Origin: JBKBXU01 sp046313675
Lineage (GTDB): Bacteria > Bacteroidota > Bacteroidia > Cytophagales > Cytophagaceae
Direction: 5' to 3'
Length of the DNA stretch: 30,340 nucleotides
Assembly (NCBI GenBank): GCA_046313675.1
Contig: JBKBXU010000009.1
Location: forward strand, 1 to 30,340
Both the position numbers and the translations under genes were made by a program. Below the pieces are notes generated by a model, which had not been told where the DNA came from, ran no database searches, and was given only the letters and a program-made list of their open reading frames with translations. The stretch's first letter is position 1. Each line of letters begins with the position of its first letter. Below are positions 1-8,908 of the stretch, in pieces.

Positions 1-1336
1 GCTCTGCCACATGGAATGGTTGAGACAAGAATCTTTGCACCCTTCTTGCTCTGTGTACCACCTGCTTATCTTCATCAGAAAGTTCATCCATACCAAGAAT
101 GGCAATGATGTCCTGAAGTTCTTTATATCTCTGTAAAAGTTCTTTTACTCTTTGTGCTGTGTCATAATGCTCGTCACCCAAAACTTCACGGTTCAGGATT
201 CTTGAGGTTGAATCAAGTGGATCCACAGCAGGATAAATTCCAAGCTCAGAGATTTTTCTGGACAATACCGTTGTTGCATCAAGGTGAGCGAAGGTTGTTG
301 CCGGAGCAGGGTCAGTCAAGTCATCCGCAGGTACGTAAACTGCCTGCACGGAAGTAATAGAACCACGTTTTGTAGAAGCAATACGCTCCTGCATAGCACC
401 CATTTCAGTAGCAAGTGTTGGTTGATAACCCACCGCTGAAGGCATACGACCCAAAAGAGCGGATACCTCAGAACCTGCCTGTGTAAACCTAAAGATGTTG
501 TCAATAAAGAAAAGAATGTCTTTTCCTTGTTCTGTTCCATCTCCATCACGGAAATATTCCGCTACGGTAAGACCTGATAAAGCTACACGGGCACGTGCTC
601 CGGGAGGTTCATTCATCTGACCGAATATGAAGGTAGCCTGCGATTGAAGCAAAGCTTTATGATCAACTTTCGATAAATCCCACTCACCTTGTTCCATAGA
701 GTGAAGGAACTCATCACCGTATTTTACAATACCTGATTCGATCATTTCTCTAAGAAGGTCATTTCCTTCCCTGGTACGTTCTCCAACACCGGCAAATACC
801 GAAAGGCCTTCATATGCTTTTGCAATATTATTAATCAACTCCTGAATCAATACGGTTTTACCTACACCGGCACCACCAAACAATCCGATTTTACCACCTT
901 TTACGTATGGTTCAAGAAGGTCAATAACTTTTATACCTGTAAACAAAACTTCACTGGAAGTGGCAAGGTCTTCAAATCTTGGAGCGGGTCTGTGAATTGG
1001 CAAGCCTTTTTCTCCTTTAGGGCTTTTAATCCCATCAATTGCTTCACCAACAACATTAAATAATCGACCTTTAATGTCTTCTCCAATAGGCATTTGTATA
1101 GGTGTGCCCAAGTCAATTACTTCCATGCCTCTGGTTAGGCCATCCGTACTGTCCATGGCAATTGTTCTGACTCTGTCTTCTCCAAGATGCTGCTGCACCT
1201 CAAGAACGATTTTTTGGCCGTTGGACTTTAAAACGTCCAGAGCATTCAAAATTTTAGGTAACTTGGCGCCTTCCCCCTCGAAACTCACATCAACCACAGG
1301 GCCTATCACCTGAGTTATTTTGCCTTTATTTGCCAT
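1..1336 (-). CDS. atpD: ATP synthase F1 subunit beta (3' end cut by window edge)
   Basis: Catalytic beta subunit of the F1 ATP synthase, which makes ATP from ADP and phosphate on the cytoplasmic face of the inner membrane. Reading the minus strand from the ATG at 1336 gives an unbroken frame of 445 codons to the left edge. It starts MANKGKITQVIGPVVDVSFE, the usual N-terminal barrel of beta subunits. The Walker A loop GGAGVGKT is at residues 154-161, the Walker B strand reads ILFFIDNIFRF, and the DELSEED-loop equivalent appears as DELSDED near the left edge. Family members are about 500 residues, so roughly 55 C-terminal residues lie outside. A Bacteroidota-type promoter sits directly upstream, so this gene probably begins its own transcript. 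In Bacteroidota atpD is commonly paired with atpC away from the other atp genes, which would fit, but atpC is not visible here. Confidence 0.97.
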   Translation of the reverse strand, partial: MANKGKITQVIGPVVDVSFEGEGAKLPKILNALDVLKSNGQKIVLEVQQHLGEDRVRTIAMDSTDGLTRGMEVIDLGTPIQMPIGEDIKGRLFNVVGEAIDGIKSPKGEKGLPIHRPAPRFEDLATSSEVLFTGIKVIDLLEPYVKGGKIGLFGGAGVGKTVLIQELINNIAKAYEGLSVFAGVGERTREGNDLLREMIESGIVKYGDEFLHSMEQGEWDLSKVDHKALLQSQATFIFGQMNEPPGARARVALSGLTVAEYFRDGDGTEQGKDILFFIDNIFRFTQAGSEVSALLGRMPSAVGYQPTLATEMGAMQERIASTKRGSITSVQAVYVPADDLTDPAPATTFAHLDATTVLSRKISELGIYPAVDPLDSTSRILNREVLGDEHYDTAQRVKELLQRYKELQDIIAILGMDELSDEDKQVVHRARRVQRFLSQPFHVAE

Positions 1337-1386
1337 CTTTTTTCAAGTAAAAGTTTTAGTAAAATATCTCGCTTTTTTAGCGACTG

Positions 1387-1420
1387 CAAAAGTATATCTT
1401 TATTTGCGTAATACAAAAAA
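1387..1420 (-). promoter_or_regulatory. Bacteroidota sigma-A-type promoter of atpD
   Basis: On the minus strand TACTTTTG (1394-1387) matches the Bacteroidota -7 consensus TAnnTTTG. A TTG within a T-rich stretch (1416-1414) lies 19 bases upstream, the spacing expected for the -33 element. Transcription would start near 1380, leaving a leader of about 44 nt before the atpD ATG at 1336. The assignment rests only on consensus, spacing and position. Confidence 0.6.
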
Positions 1421-1442
1421 GAAAATATATTTTATATTATAG

Positions 1443-2639
1443 TTATTTATTTAAAATGATCCTAAAAGTGGTTCCTTTATCAACCTCGGAATTTAAAATA
1501 AAGATTTTTCCTTTGTGGTAGTTCTCCACTATTCGTTTTACAAGTGTTAAACCTAATCCCCACCCTCTTTTTTTTGTGGTGTAACCGGGCATAAAGACTT
1601 TATGAATACTTGACTTTGGAATTCCTTTTCCGGTATCTGAAATATCGATCAGAATCCGACCGTCGTTGGCGGCAGAAATATGCAAGCGGATAGTCCCTTC
1701 TCCGTTAATTGCATCTACAGCATTTTTCGCTGTATTCTCTATTACCCATTCGAACAGGGGTTTGTTTATTTTTGCGGTAGTTTTTTTATCAAGAACAGTG
1801 GTAACTTCGAAAGAAATTTTCCTTGAAACGCGGTTTTTCAGGTAATTAACGGCATTCTCTACGGTTTCAAATATAGGTTCATCGATTAAGGTTGGCGCTG
1901 ATCCAATGTTAGAGAACCTGGCGGTAATTCGTTCCAGCCTTTCCACGTCTTTTTCAAGTTCTGTAACCGCCTCCTCGTCCTGAAACTTAGGATTGCTTTT
2001 AAACAATTCAATCCAAGCCATTAGTGATGAAAGTGGGGTTCCAAGCTGATGCGCTGTTTCTTTGGCAAGTCCAACCCATACCCTGTTCTGCTCAGCATTG
2101 CGGGAATAGCTAAACGCCAAATAAGCTATGATGGCGAAAAAAGAAATAATTGTTAATTGGATATATGGATAATATAAAAGTTGAGACAGCAGATAAGAAT
2201 TCTGGTAAAAAATAAAGTTTTTCTGGCCAGGAGCGAATTCGACGACGATGGGTTCGTGAATTTCTTTCATCACAAGAATTTTCTCTCTAAGGATTTTTTC
2301 TTTTTCCTCCCTTGTTAGGCTGGTTGAAAAATTAATGTTCTTATCACTGACAGGATTATGATTTTCATCCGTTAGTATTACTGGGATAGAATTGTTGGCT
2401 TCGATGATTTCCTGAAAAAGGAAACTAAGATTATCTCCCATTGTTGGATCTGCGGCATAAATAAGGCCTTTTGCATAAAGATCTATAAGCTTTTGCTCCC
2501 GTTCGGCAAGACTTTTTACAAGGGTATGAGTGTACAAAATGGAAACTACACCAATAGCCAAAGCGATGGCGAGGATAAGAAACTTAAAACGGGATTTGTT
2601 GTTATAAATATTAAATGTGCCGAGGCTGTTGAAGTCCAT
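1443..2639 (-). CDS. Membrane-bound sensor histidine kinase
   Basis: Two-component sensor kinase of 398 residues. Two hydrophobic segments (about 19-41 and 160-178) enclose a periplasmic sensor region of about 115 residues that I cannot assign to a named domain. The cytoplasmic part has an H-box ETAHQLGTPLSSL with the phospho-acceptor H197, an N-box ENTAKNAVDAI near 301-311, a G1 box DTGKGIP near 336, and a G2 box GWGLGL near 359. All catalytic elements are present, so it should be active. Gln and Gly after the H-box histidine (HQLGTP instead of HELRTP) are a variant common in Bacteroidota kinases. It is divergent from hemA by 111 bp, and no response regulator is adjacent on either side. It might be co-transcribed with a gene outside the window, since the next gene downstream, atpD, has its own promoter. 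The signal sensed is unknown. Confidence 0.93.
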   Translation of the reverse strand: MDFNSLGTFNIYNNKSRFKFLILAIALAIGVVSILYTHTLVKSLAEREQKLIDLYAKGLIYAADPTMGDNLSFLFQEIIEANNSIPVILTDENHNPVSDKNINFSTSLTREEKEKILREKILVMKEIHEPIVVEFAPGQKNFIFYQNSYLLSQLLYYPYIQLTIISFFAIIAYLAFSYSRNAEQNRVWVGLAKETAHQLGTPLSSLMAWIELFKSNPKFQDEEAVTELEKDVERLERITARFSNIGSAPTLIDEPIFETVENAVNYLKNRVSRKISFEVTTVLDKKTTAKINKPLFEWVIENTAKNAVDAINGEGTIRLHISAANDGRILIDISDTGKGIPKSSIHKVFMPGYTTKKRGWGLGLTLVKRIVENYHKGKIFILNSEVDKGTTFRIILNK

Positions 2640-2726
2640 ATAGCAAAAATGGAAAAAGCAGAGTAAATAGTTTCAAAAGTTAAGTAAAAATATTACATTA
2701 TTATTTTAAAAGTCTCTGTAATTCCT

Positions 2727-2734
2727 TAATTTTG
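2727..2734 (+). promoter_or_regulatory. Putative -7 box for hemA
   Basis: TAATTTTG matches the Bacteroidota TAnnTTTG element and ends 16 nt before the hemA ATG, so the leader would be only about 10 nt. I do not see a TTG -33 element at good spacing, which weakens the call. Confidence 0.4.
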
Positions 2735-2750
2735 CATACTTGTAAATTCT

Positions 2751-4022
2751 ATGTGGAATAACTTTAAAGCATTAACCCTTTCTTATAAGCATGCACCCCT
2801 TGAGGTGCGTGAAGCATTATCCCTTGACGAGAGTGGGTGTAAAAAGCTAATGCTTAGCTTAAGAGAGTTTACGAATACCAATGACCTTCTGGCTTTATCT
2901 ACCTGTAATCGCACGGAAGTCTACTATTCCAGCGATGCTGATAACAGCGAAGAAATCATTAAATTAATTTGCCTTCAAAAAGGAATTGCTGAGTTTGATC
3001 AATATATTCCTCATTTTAAAAGCATCACTGATCATTCAGATGCAATACATCATTTATTTAATGTAGCTATTGGACTGGAATCTCAGGTTGTGGGAGATAT
3101 GCAAATTACCAATCAGGTAAAAAATGCCTATCAGTGGTCAGCAGATGTTGATATGGCAGGTCCTTTTTTACACAGATTATTGCACACCATATTTTTTACA
3201 AATAAAAAAGTTGTTCAGGAAACATCTTTCCGGGATGGCGCTGCTTCGGTATCTTATGCAACAGCGGAATTAGTAGAGGAGCTGTGTTCCCAAATAGTTA
3301 ATCCAAAGGTTTTAATTATAGGACTGGGAGAAATGGGTGCGGATGTTTGCCGTAACCTAAATGATTCCAGCGTTGAAAACATCACTATTTGCAACAGAAC
3401 CTTATCTAAAGCAGAGGAGCTGGCCAAAACCTGTAATGTTAATGTTATTCCTTTTGAAGAAATATGGCCTGCCATTAAAGAAGCGGATGTTATTATCAGC
3501 TCGGTTTCTAAAGATGAACCACTGATTACGAAAGACAAAGTTCAAGCGGTAGCCGGATTTTCATTTAAGTATTTCATAGATATTTCCGTTCCAAGAAGTA
3601 TAGAGCCTTCTGTTGAAGAAATTCCATGCGTTCTGGTATATCATATAGATAATATAAAAAATAGGGCCTCAGAAGCGTTGGAAAAAAGAATTAATTCCAT
3701 TCCAAAAGTCAAAGAAATTATCCTTGAAGCTATAGGAGAGTTTGGCGGCTGGTCTAAAGAAATGGAAGTATCTCCTACCATTAATAAACTGAAAAATGCG
3801 CTTGAACAAATCCGTCAGGATGAGATGGGACGCTATTTAAAGCAAATGTCGGATGATGAATGTAAAAAGGTAGATGCCATAACAAAAAACATCATGCAGA
3901 AAATTATCAAACTGCCTGTCTTGCAATTGAAGGCTGCCTGTAAACGTGGTGAAGCTGAAACATTAATTGACGTTTTAAATGATTTATTTAACCTGGATCA
4001 GCAGGAAGAATACATAAAATAA
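2751..4022 (+). CDS. hemA: Glutamyl-tRNA reductase
   Basis: First committed enzyme of the C5 route to tetrapyrroles. It reduces glutamyl-tRNA(Glu) with NADPH to glutamate-1-semialdehyde, which HemL converts to 5-aminolevulinate. The 423-residue length is normal for the family. The N-terminal catalytic domain has the LSTCNRTEVYY motif with nucleophile C52, preceded by the characteristic LSYKHAPLEVRE segment. The stretch LESQVVGDMQITNQVK matches the conserved substrate-pocket region. The Rossmann domain begins IIGLGEMG (glycines 191, 193, 196). The C-terminal third is helical, as expected for the dimerisation domain. The ATG at 2751 puts the first conserved residues at the usual distance from the start. 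No other heme genes are adjacent, and a strong terminator follows, so the gene looks monocistronic. Confidence 0.97.
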   Translation: MWNNFKALTLSYKHAPLEVREALSLDESGCKKLMLSLREFTNTNDLLALSTCNRTEVYYSSDADNSEEIIKLICLQKGIAEFDQYIPHFKSITDHSDAIHHLFNVAIGLESQVVGDMQITNQVKNAYQWSADVDMAGPFLHRLLHTIFFTNKKVVQETSFRDGAASVSYATAELVEELCSQIVNPKVLIIGLGEMGADVCRNLNDSSVENITICNRTLSKAEELAKTCNVNVIPFEEIWPAIKEADVIISSVSKDEPLITKDKVQAVAGFSFKYFIDISVPRSIEPSVEEIPCVLVYHIDNIKNRASEALEKRINSIPKVKEIILEAIGEFGGWSKEMEVSPTINKLKNALEQIRQDEMGRYLKQMSDDECKKVDAITKNIMQKIIKLPVLQLKAACKRGEAETLIDVLNDLFNLDQQEEYIK

Positions 4023-4048
4023 CCTTGCATACTCCAAAAAATCATAAA

Positions 4049-4075
4049 GCCTTCTGAACATCAGAGGGCATTTTT
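4049..4075 (+). terminator. Rho-independent terminator after hemA
   Basis: GCCTTCTGA (4049-4057) and TCAGAGGGC (4061-4069) form a 9-bp stem with one G-U pair and a 3-nt loop. A T-run at 4071-4075 follows. It starts 26 nt after the hemA stop and precedes the WG-repeat genes, so it should separate the two units. Confidence 0.75.
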
Positions 4076-4170
4076 ATTTATATTGATTTCTATTATTAAA
4101 AGCCTTGTTCTTCAAACATTTTAAGGCCATTTTAGCGTTAGCCTATATGTTATATTAAATCGTAAACTCT

Positions 4171-6822
4171 ATGAGAGTAATTGCCATTATTATTCCTCTT
4201 TTTTTTCTTGTATTTGCTTCTCTGGGGCAAAATGCCGGTTTATATCCGGCTTTTGATGAGAAAGGGTACTATGGTTATAAAAATCAGCAAGGGGATTTTT
4301 TTATAAAGCCATTGTTTCTTTATGTATGGCCTTTTAATGATGGCATTGGCAGAGTTCTGGTTAAGTCTGAAAAAAGAGGTATCGATTCCATGGCCTATGT
4401 TTTGCCTAACGGCCATTTTGCCATGAATGAAAAATTTTGTGATGGCTTGGACTTTAGCTATGGTTTTGCAGCGGTAAAAAATGACTCTTCCTGGTTTTAC
4501 ATCACTAAAGAAGGCGATAAAGCTTCAGATCTTTTGTTTGATGAAGCATCTTCCTTTTCTTCAGGCTTTGCCAGGGTACAATATCAGGGCAAGTGGGGAG
4601 TGATAGACACCCGATTTCGGTTCGTTATTCCTGCCGTATATGATTATATAGGATGGCCTGAAGAGCGGGATAAAAAGCTGTCGCAACATTCCTTATTCTT
4701 TATGAACAATAAAATTCCTTTTCTTTCAGATGGTCTTTGGGGCCTAGCTGACACCAGAGGAAAGATTATAAGGAAGGCAGAATTTCATTACATCTCCCCT
4801 TTTAATGAAGGAATTTCAAGAATAAAAAAAGATGATAAGTGGAATTATATATCTTCTTCCGGGAAATTTTTGTCTAAAGAATGGTTTTCAGAGGCGTATG
4901 ACTTTTCTGAAGGCATGGCTGCTGTTCGCTTTGAAAATTCCGGCATTGGGTTTATTAATTCCAAGGGCAGGAAATCCATTCCTAGCCAGTATGATCGGGT
5001 ATTTTATTCTTTCCGCGATGGATTGGCTGTCATGGGGAAAAAGATTGATGGTAAAATCATATGTGGGATTATAAATAAACAGAACCAGCTTATTGTTCCT
5101 TTTGAATTCGATGAGGCCGGGGAAATTATGCATGGAATTATTCCTGTTAAAAAGCGTAAATGGGGTTTCTATAAAACTAATGGTGATCAACTAAGTGCTT
5201 TTGAGTATTCAGACTATAAGATTTTAAATAACAAAACCATTGCTGTTTTAAAGAATGGTAAATGGGGTATGCTTAAACCCGGGGAAAAAGCTCAACCGGA
5301 GTTTATTTACAAGCATGTAAAGGTGGTGAATGATAAGGTTGAACTTATTAGATTTAATAAGTGGGAAGTCGGAAGCGTACAGTTTTCCGCAGACAGCTTA
5401 ATGCTTTTGGGGAAAGGCCATTATTTGGCTTTTATGGGTGCAAGTGCAACTGTTATAGATAGTTTAGGAAATCCTCATCAATCCTATAAAATTGATCATG
5501 TTACTTCTTTAGGAGAAGAATTTTATCTGGTTCAGGATGGAGAAAAGTTCGGGGTTCTCTCTTCTAAGGCTGTTTTTATACTCCCTTTAATCTATAAGTC
5601 AATTACCTTCGACACGGCAGGTTATTTTACCGCCCAGACATATGCTGCTCCGGACTTTAGCATAAGTACGGAAAACGGTGAATACCTATTGATGGTAGAT
5701 GTTGATGGGAAAAAGGTTATAGAAGGCAAATTTCAATCTATAGGTCCATACTCTGAAGGCCTTTTTTCTGTACATGGCATGAATGGATTGTGGGGTTACC
5801 ATTCCAGAGATTCCCTGGTGATTAATTTCCAATACCTAAAGGCCAGGTCTTTTCAAAATGGCTATGCCTTGGTGGAAAAATTGGGAGGAGAAAGTGGCGT
5901 ATCTCAAGGTTTTATAAATACAAACAATATCTGGCATCCGGTAAACAAGGCAATTGGCGCTGCTACTTTAGTGAATGAGGAGGTTCAATATCTTAAAACA
6001 TTTTCAAATCTTACTAAGATTAGTCCTTTTGCATTTAGACTGAAAGCCGATAAAGGTTTTCAGCTGCTGGATTCTGCCTTACAGATTCTTCAAAAGGAAG
6101 TTTTCTCAGACTTATATATGCTCTTGGAAGAGCAGGTAATTATTGGTGTGGGTTCGAAAGAAATTTCTGTTTTTTCGCTGAAGGGCGTACGCAGATATAC
6201 GTTTGAGCATGGAGCAGATCAGATATTCCGATTTTCAGAAGGCATGGCAAGAATTCGTAAAGGTCGACACTATGGCTTTATTGATTTGCAAGGTCGAATC
6301 AGGATATCTCCTCAGTATGACTCTGCTCAGGATTTTTCAGAGGGACTTGCTGCGGTCAGTTTAATGGATAAGTGGGGCTATATTGATCAAAATGAGAAAT
6401 TACTCATACAGCCCAGGTTTTCCTACGCTACTCCTTTTTCTAAAGGTTTGGCAGAGGTTAAGATTGGCAATAAGTGGAATTTTATTAATAAAGACGGTAA
6501 ACTGAAAAACACAGAAAACTATGATGAGATTTTCTTTGATACATCCGGTAGTTGGGTTCTGCAAAGAAAAGGTAAATATGGCTTGGCAGATTCTACCGGG
6601 AAAGAAATAATAAATGTACGATATGACTCAGTCAAGGACACAGGGAAGGGCGTTATAGTTGAAAAGGATGGTTTTTTTGGTGTGTTAACTTATCATCAGG
6701 AAATTCTACATGATATTCAATATGACAAAATAATTTTTGACTTTAATTCGGGGGAATTTTTATTAATGAAAAAAGGTTTAATTGAAAAATTTATGCCGGA
6801 AAAGCCGGATTCATACAAATGA
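4171..6822 (+). CDS. Secreted WG-repeat protein 1
   Basis: A protein of 883 residues built almost wholly of WG (KWG) beta repeats. The N-terminus MRVIAIIIPLFFLVFASLGQ is a Sec signal peptide with probable cleavage near residue 19-20, so the protein should be periplasmic or exported. About 15 repeat units can be seen, each near 40-50 residues with the pattern [KLY][WY]G(x)ID-x-x-G-x-x(I/V)-x-P-x-[YF]D followed by an F-x-[ED]G-[LF]A-x-V strand. Clear examples are KWGVIDTRFRFVIPAVYD, HYGFIDLQGRIRISPQYD and KWGYIDQNEKLLIQP. There is no catalytic motif. WG repeats are known as beta-rich scaffolds, often extracytoplasmic, and a binding role is inference. The next gene starts 1 bp after this stop and has a colinear C-terminal half, so the two are an apparent tandem duplication and very probably co-translated. 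No T9SS C-terminal sorting domain is recognisable. Confidence 0.9.
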   Translation: MRVIAIIIPLFFLVFASLGQNAGLYPAFDEKGYYGYKNQQGDFFIKPLFLYVWPFNDGIGRVLVKSEKRGIDSMAYVLPNGHFAMNEKFCDGLDFSYGFAAVKNDSSWFYITKEGDKASDLLFDEASSFSSGFARVQYQGKWGVIDTRFRFVIPAVYDYIGWPEERDKKLSQHSLFFMNNKIPFLSDGLWGLADTRGKIIRKAEFHYISPFNEGISRIKKDDKWNYISSSGKFLSKEWFSEAYDFSEGMAAVRFENSGIGFINSKGRKSIPSQYDRVFYSFRDGLAVMGKKIDGKIICGIINKQNQLIVPFEFDEAGEIMHGIIPVKKRKWGFYKTNGDQLSAFEYSDYKILNNKTIAVLKNGKWGMLKPGEKAQPEFIYKHVKVVNDKVELIRFNKWEVGSVQFSADSLMLLGKGHYLAFMGASATVIDSLGNPHQSYKIDHVTSLGEEFYLVQDGEKFGVLSSKAVFILPLIYKSITFDTAGYFTAQTYAAPDFSISTENGEYLLMVDVDGKKVIEGKFQSIGPYSEGLFSVHGMNGLWGYHSRDSLVINFQYLKARSFQNGYALVEKLGGESGVSQGFINTNNIWHPVNKAIGAATLVNEEVQYLKTFSNLTKISPFAFRLKADKGFQLLDSALQILQKEVFSDLYMLLEEQVIIGVGSKEISVFSLKGVRRYTFEHGADQIFRFSEGMARIRKGRHYGFIDLQGRIRISPQYDSAQDFSEGLAAVSLMDKWGYIDQNEKLLIQPRFSYATPFSKGLAEVKIGNKWNFINKDGKLKNTENYDEIFFDTSGSWVLQRKGKYGLADSTGKEIINVRYDSVKDTGKGVIVEKDGFFGVLTYHQEILHDIQYDKIIFDFNSGEFLLMKKGLIEKFMPEKPDSYK

Positions 6823-6823
6823 T

Positions 6824-8818
6824 ATGAAGACCTTATTCATACCTTTATTTTTTATTTTTCTTTTCATTTCCCTTGGAACTGGATATTCCCAGCAGCTAAG
6901 CTTTAGTGAAGGTTTAGCTCCTAAAAAAGAGAATGGCTTTTATGGATTTGTAAATAAAAAGAATAAATACGTAATCTCTCCTCAATACGACACTATTTTG
7001 CATAATTTCAAAAATGGATATGCTGTAATAGGCTTTGGAAACAAATATGGAGTAATTGACAAAAAAGGTCGGATTATAATTCCGGTTATCTACTCAGATA
7101 TCAACAGCATACAAAAGAATATTGTACCAGTGTGCAATGATAAGGGACTGTGGGGTTTTTGTGACTTATCCGGAGCTAAAGTTATTGACCACCTTTATAA
7201 TAATTTTCGATTTGATGGGAAAGACAAGATCATGGTTCAGAAGAATGGCCGGTGGGGAGTAGTTGATATCCAAGGCAATAAGCTTGTAGACTATAATTTT
7301 CGGTTTTTAGAAAAAAAAGGTACAGGAGTTTACAGCGGCCGGGGTTTTGATATCTGGTCGGTTCGGGATAAGAACAACCTTGAGCATTTAACTTTTGAAG
7401 CGGATAGTGTTTTGCCGGCCGGAAGTGGGATTTATATATATAGCATATTAGGGTATTACGGCCTTATAGATGTAAAAGGCAATGTGCTGGCCTCTTTTGA
7501 ATATGAAAAGATTTATCCTTCAAAACATGGATTATTAAAGATTTTTAAATCCGAAGGGTATGGGGTTTTAGATACCAAGGGTAAAGAGGTTATCCCTCTC
7601 AGGTTTTTGGATATTGAAATAGAAGATTCTTTTATAAAAGCCAAGTCTCATAATGGGCTGTGGGGTTTATATAATCATGAAGGAAAAGAACTTATACCTC
7701 ATTCCTACCTTGCTTTACGTGGGAGTAAAGATGGTTTACGTGCTGCATCACAAGATGGGGAGTATTGGGGTTTTATAGATGATAAGGGTAGTAAAATTAT
7801 TGAATTTCAATACAGATCCGTAGATGACTTTGAAAATGGCCTTGCCGAAGTAAAGGTTTTCTATTCTGCTTTGGGTAAAACAATGAATGCTGTTATTAAC
7901 AAGGTAGATGAATATGTTATAAAACCTGTTGAATACGAAGATTTTTGTAATGGGCTTTTGAAAATCGGCCCGGGAAATAAAGCATTCTGTCCCATAAATA
8001 AGGAGAGGTATACTTCAATAGAAAAGATTGATGAAAACTATCTTCAGGTTAAAAAAGCTTCCGGTGTGGGTATTTTTAGCACAAGGCTTAAGAAAGAAAT
8101 TATTTCCGCAAACTACGATTTTATTAGTGGCCCCTGGGATGACGACCATTTTATTGTAAGGAAGGATAACAAGTACGGTATAGTAGATGCCTATGGCAAT
8201 TTTACTTTAAAACTTACTGCTAAATTTCAGGTAATCTATGATTTCCGAAGTAATTATGCCAGGGTTAAATGGAACGAAAAAACCGGGTTCATAGATAAAA
8301 ATGGTAATATCTGGATTTCCCCGCAATATTCTGAGGCGAGAGAGTTTTCTGAGGGTTTTGCTGCTGTAAAAATTAATGGTAAATGGGGCTTTGTAGACAA
8401 AGATGAAAAGTTTGTTGTCCAGCCATATTATACTAAAGTATGCCCTTATAAAAATGGAACTGCTGTAGTCCAATACAACAGTCAATATAATATGGTGGGT
8501 AGGGATGGTAAAGAACTTCACAAGCAATATTTTGATGAAATTCATACTACTGTTTCAGGAAGGTATATTTTGAAAAAGCAAAATAAAATGGGAATGGCAG
8601 GCCTGGATGGTAAAGAAATTTTGGCCCCCAAATATGATTTTATTGAAGATATGGGCAATGGTTTTGTCCGGGTTGAAAAAAACGGTTACTGGGGTGTTCT
8701 TGATTATAATGAGAATTTTGTAGTTCCGATTGACTACGATTATATATTATTTGACTCATTCAACGCTACATTTATTGGTGTTAAAAAAGGCCAGATAAAG
8801 GAGGTATTTGCAAAATAA
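6824..8818 (+). CDS. Secreted WG-repeat protein 2
   Basis: A second WG-repeat protein (664 residues from the ATG at 6824). I chose this start over an upstream in-frame codon at 6782 because the protein then begins MKTLFIPLFFIFLFISLG, a proper signal peptide, and sits 1 bp after the stop of WG-repeat protein 1, a typical coupled arrangement. About 16 WG units are visible, for example KYGVIDKKGRIIIPVIY, YWGFIDDKGSKIIEFQY and KWGFVDKDEKFVVQPYY. The last five units align in order with those of the upstream protein, and both end in a unit whose last line reads like FLLMKKGLIEKF / FIGVKKGQIKEVF. There is no enzyme motif. It is probably periplasmic or surface-exposed, and its function is unknown. 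A lipoprotein gene follows after about 90 bp on the same strand and may belong to the same unit. Confidence 0.9.
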   Translation: MKTLFIPLFFIFLFISLGTGYSQQLSFSEGLAPKKENGFYGFVNKKNKYVISPQYDTILHNFKNGYAVIGFGNKYGVIDKKGRIIIPVIYSDINSIQKNIVPVCNDKGLWGFCDLSGAKVIDHLYNNFRFDGKDKIMVQKNGRWGVVDIQGNKLVDYNFRFLEKKGTGVYSGRGFDIWSVRDKNNLEHLTFEADSVLPAGSGIYIYSILGYYGLIDVKGNVLASFEYEKIYPSKHGLLKIFKSEGYGVLDTKGKEVIPLRFLDIEIEDSFIKAKSHNGLWGLYNHEGKELIPHSYLALRGSKDGLRAASQDGEYWGFIDDKGSKIIEFQYRSVDDFENGLAEVKVFYSALGKTMNAVINKVDEYVIKPVEYEDFCNGLLKIGPGNKAFCPINKERYTSIEKIDENYLQVKKASGVGIFSTRLKKEIISANYDFISGPWDDDHFIVRKDNKYGIVDAYGNFTLKLTAKFQVIYDFRSNYARVKWNEKTGFIDKNGNIWISPQYSEAREFSEGFAAVKINGKWGFVDKDEKFVVQPYYTKVCPYKNGTAVVQYNSQYNMVGRDGKELHKQYFDEIHTTVSGRYILKKQNKMGMAGLDGKEILAPKYDFIEDMGNGFVRVEKNGYWGVLDYNENFVVPIDYDYILFDSFNATFIGVKKGQIKEVFAK

Positions 8819-8908
8819 TTTATGATTGGGTTTTCCGGTTTTGCGATTTACCTACCTAAGGTTTTTATTAACCATGGATTTTTCGTATATTAGAATTATA
8901 ACTAATTC

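Noticed and set aside
6782..6823. Upstream start for the second WG-repeat protein
   Set aside because: It adds 14 residues in front of a complete signal peptide and overlaps the upstream gene; the ATG at 6824 gives the expected N-terminus.
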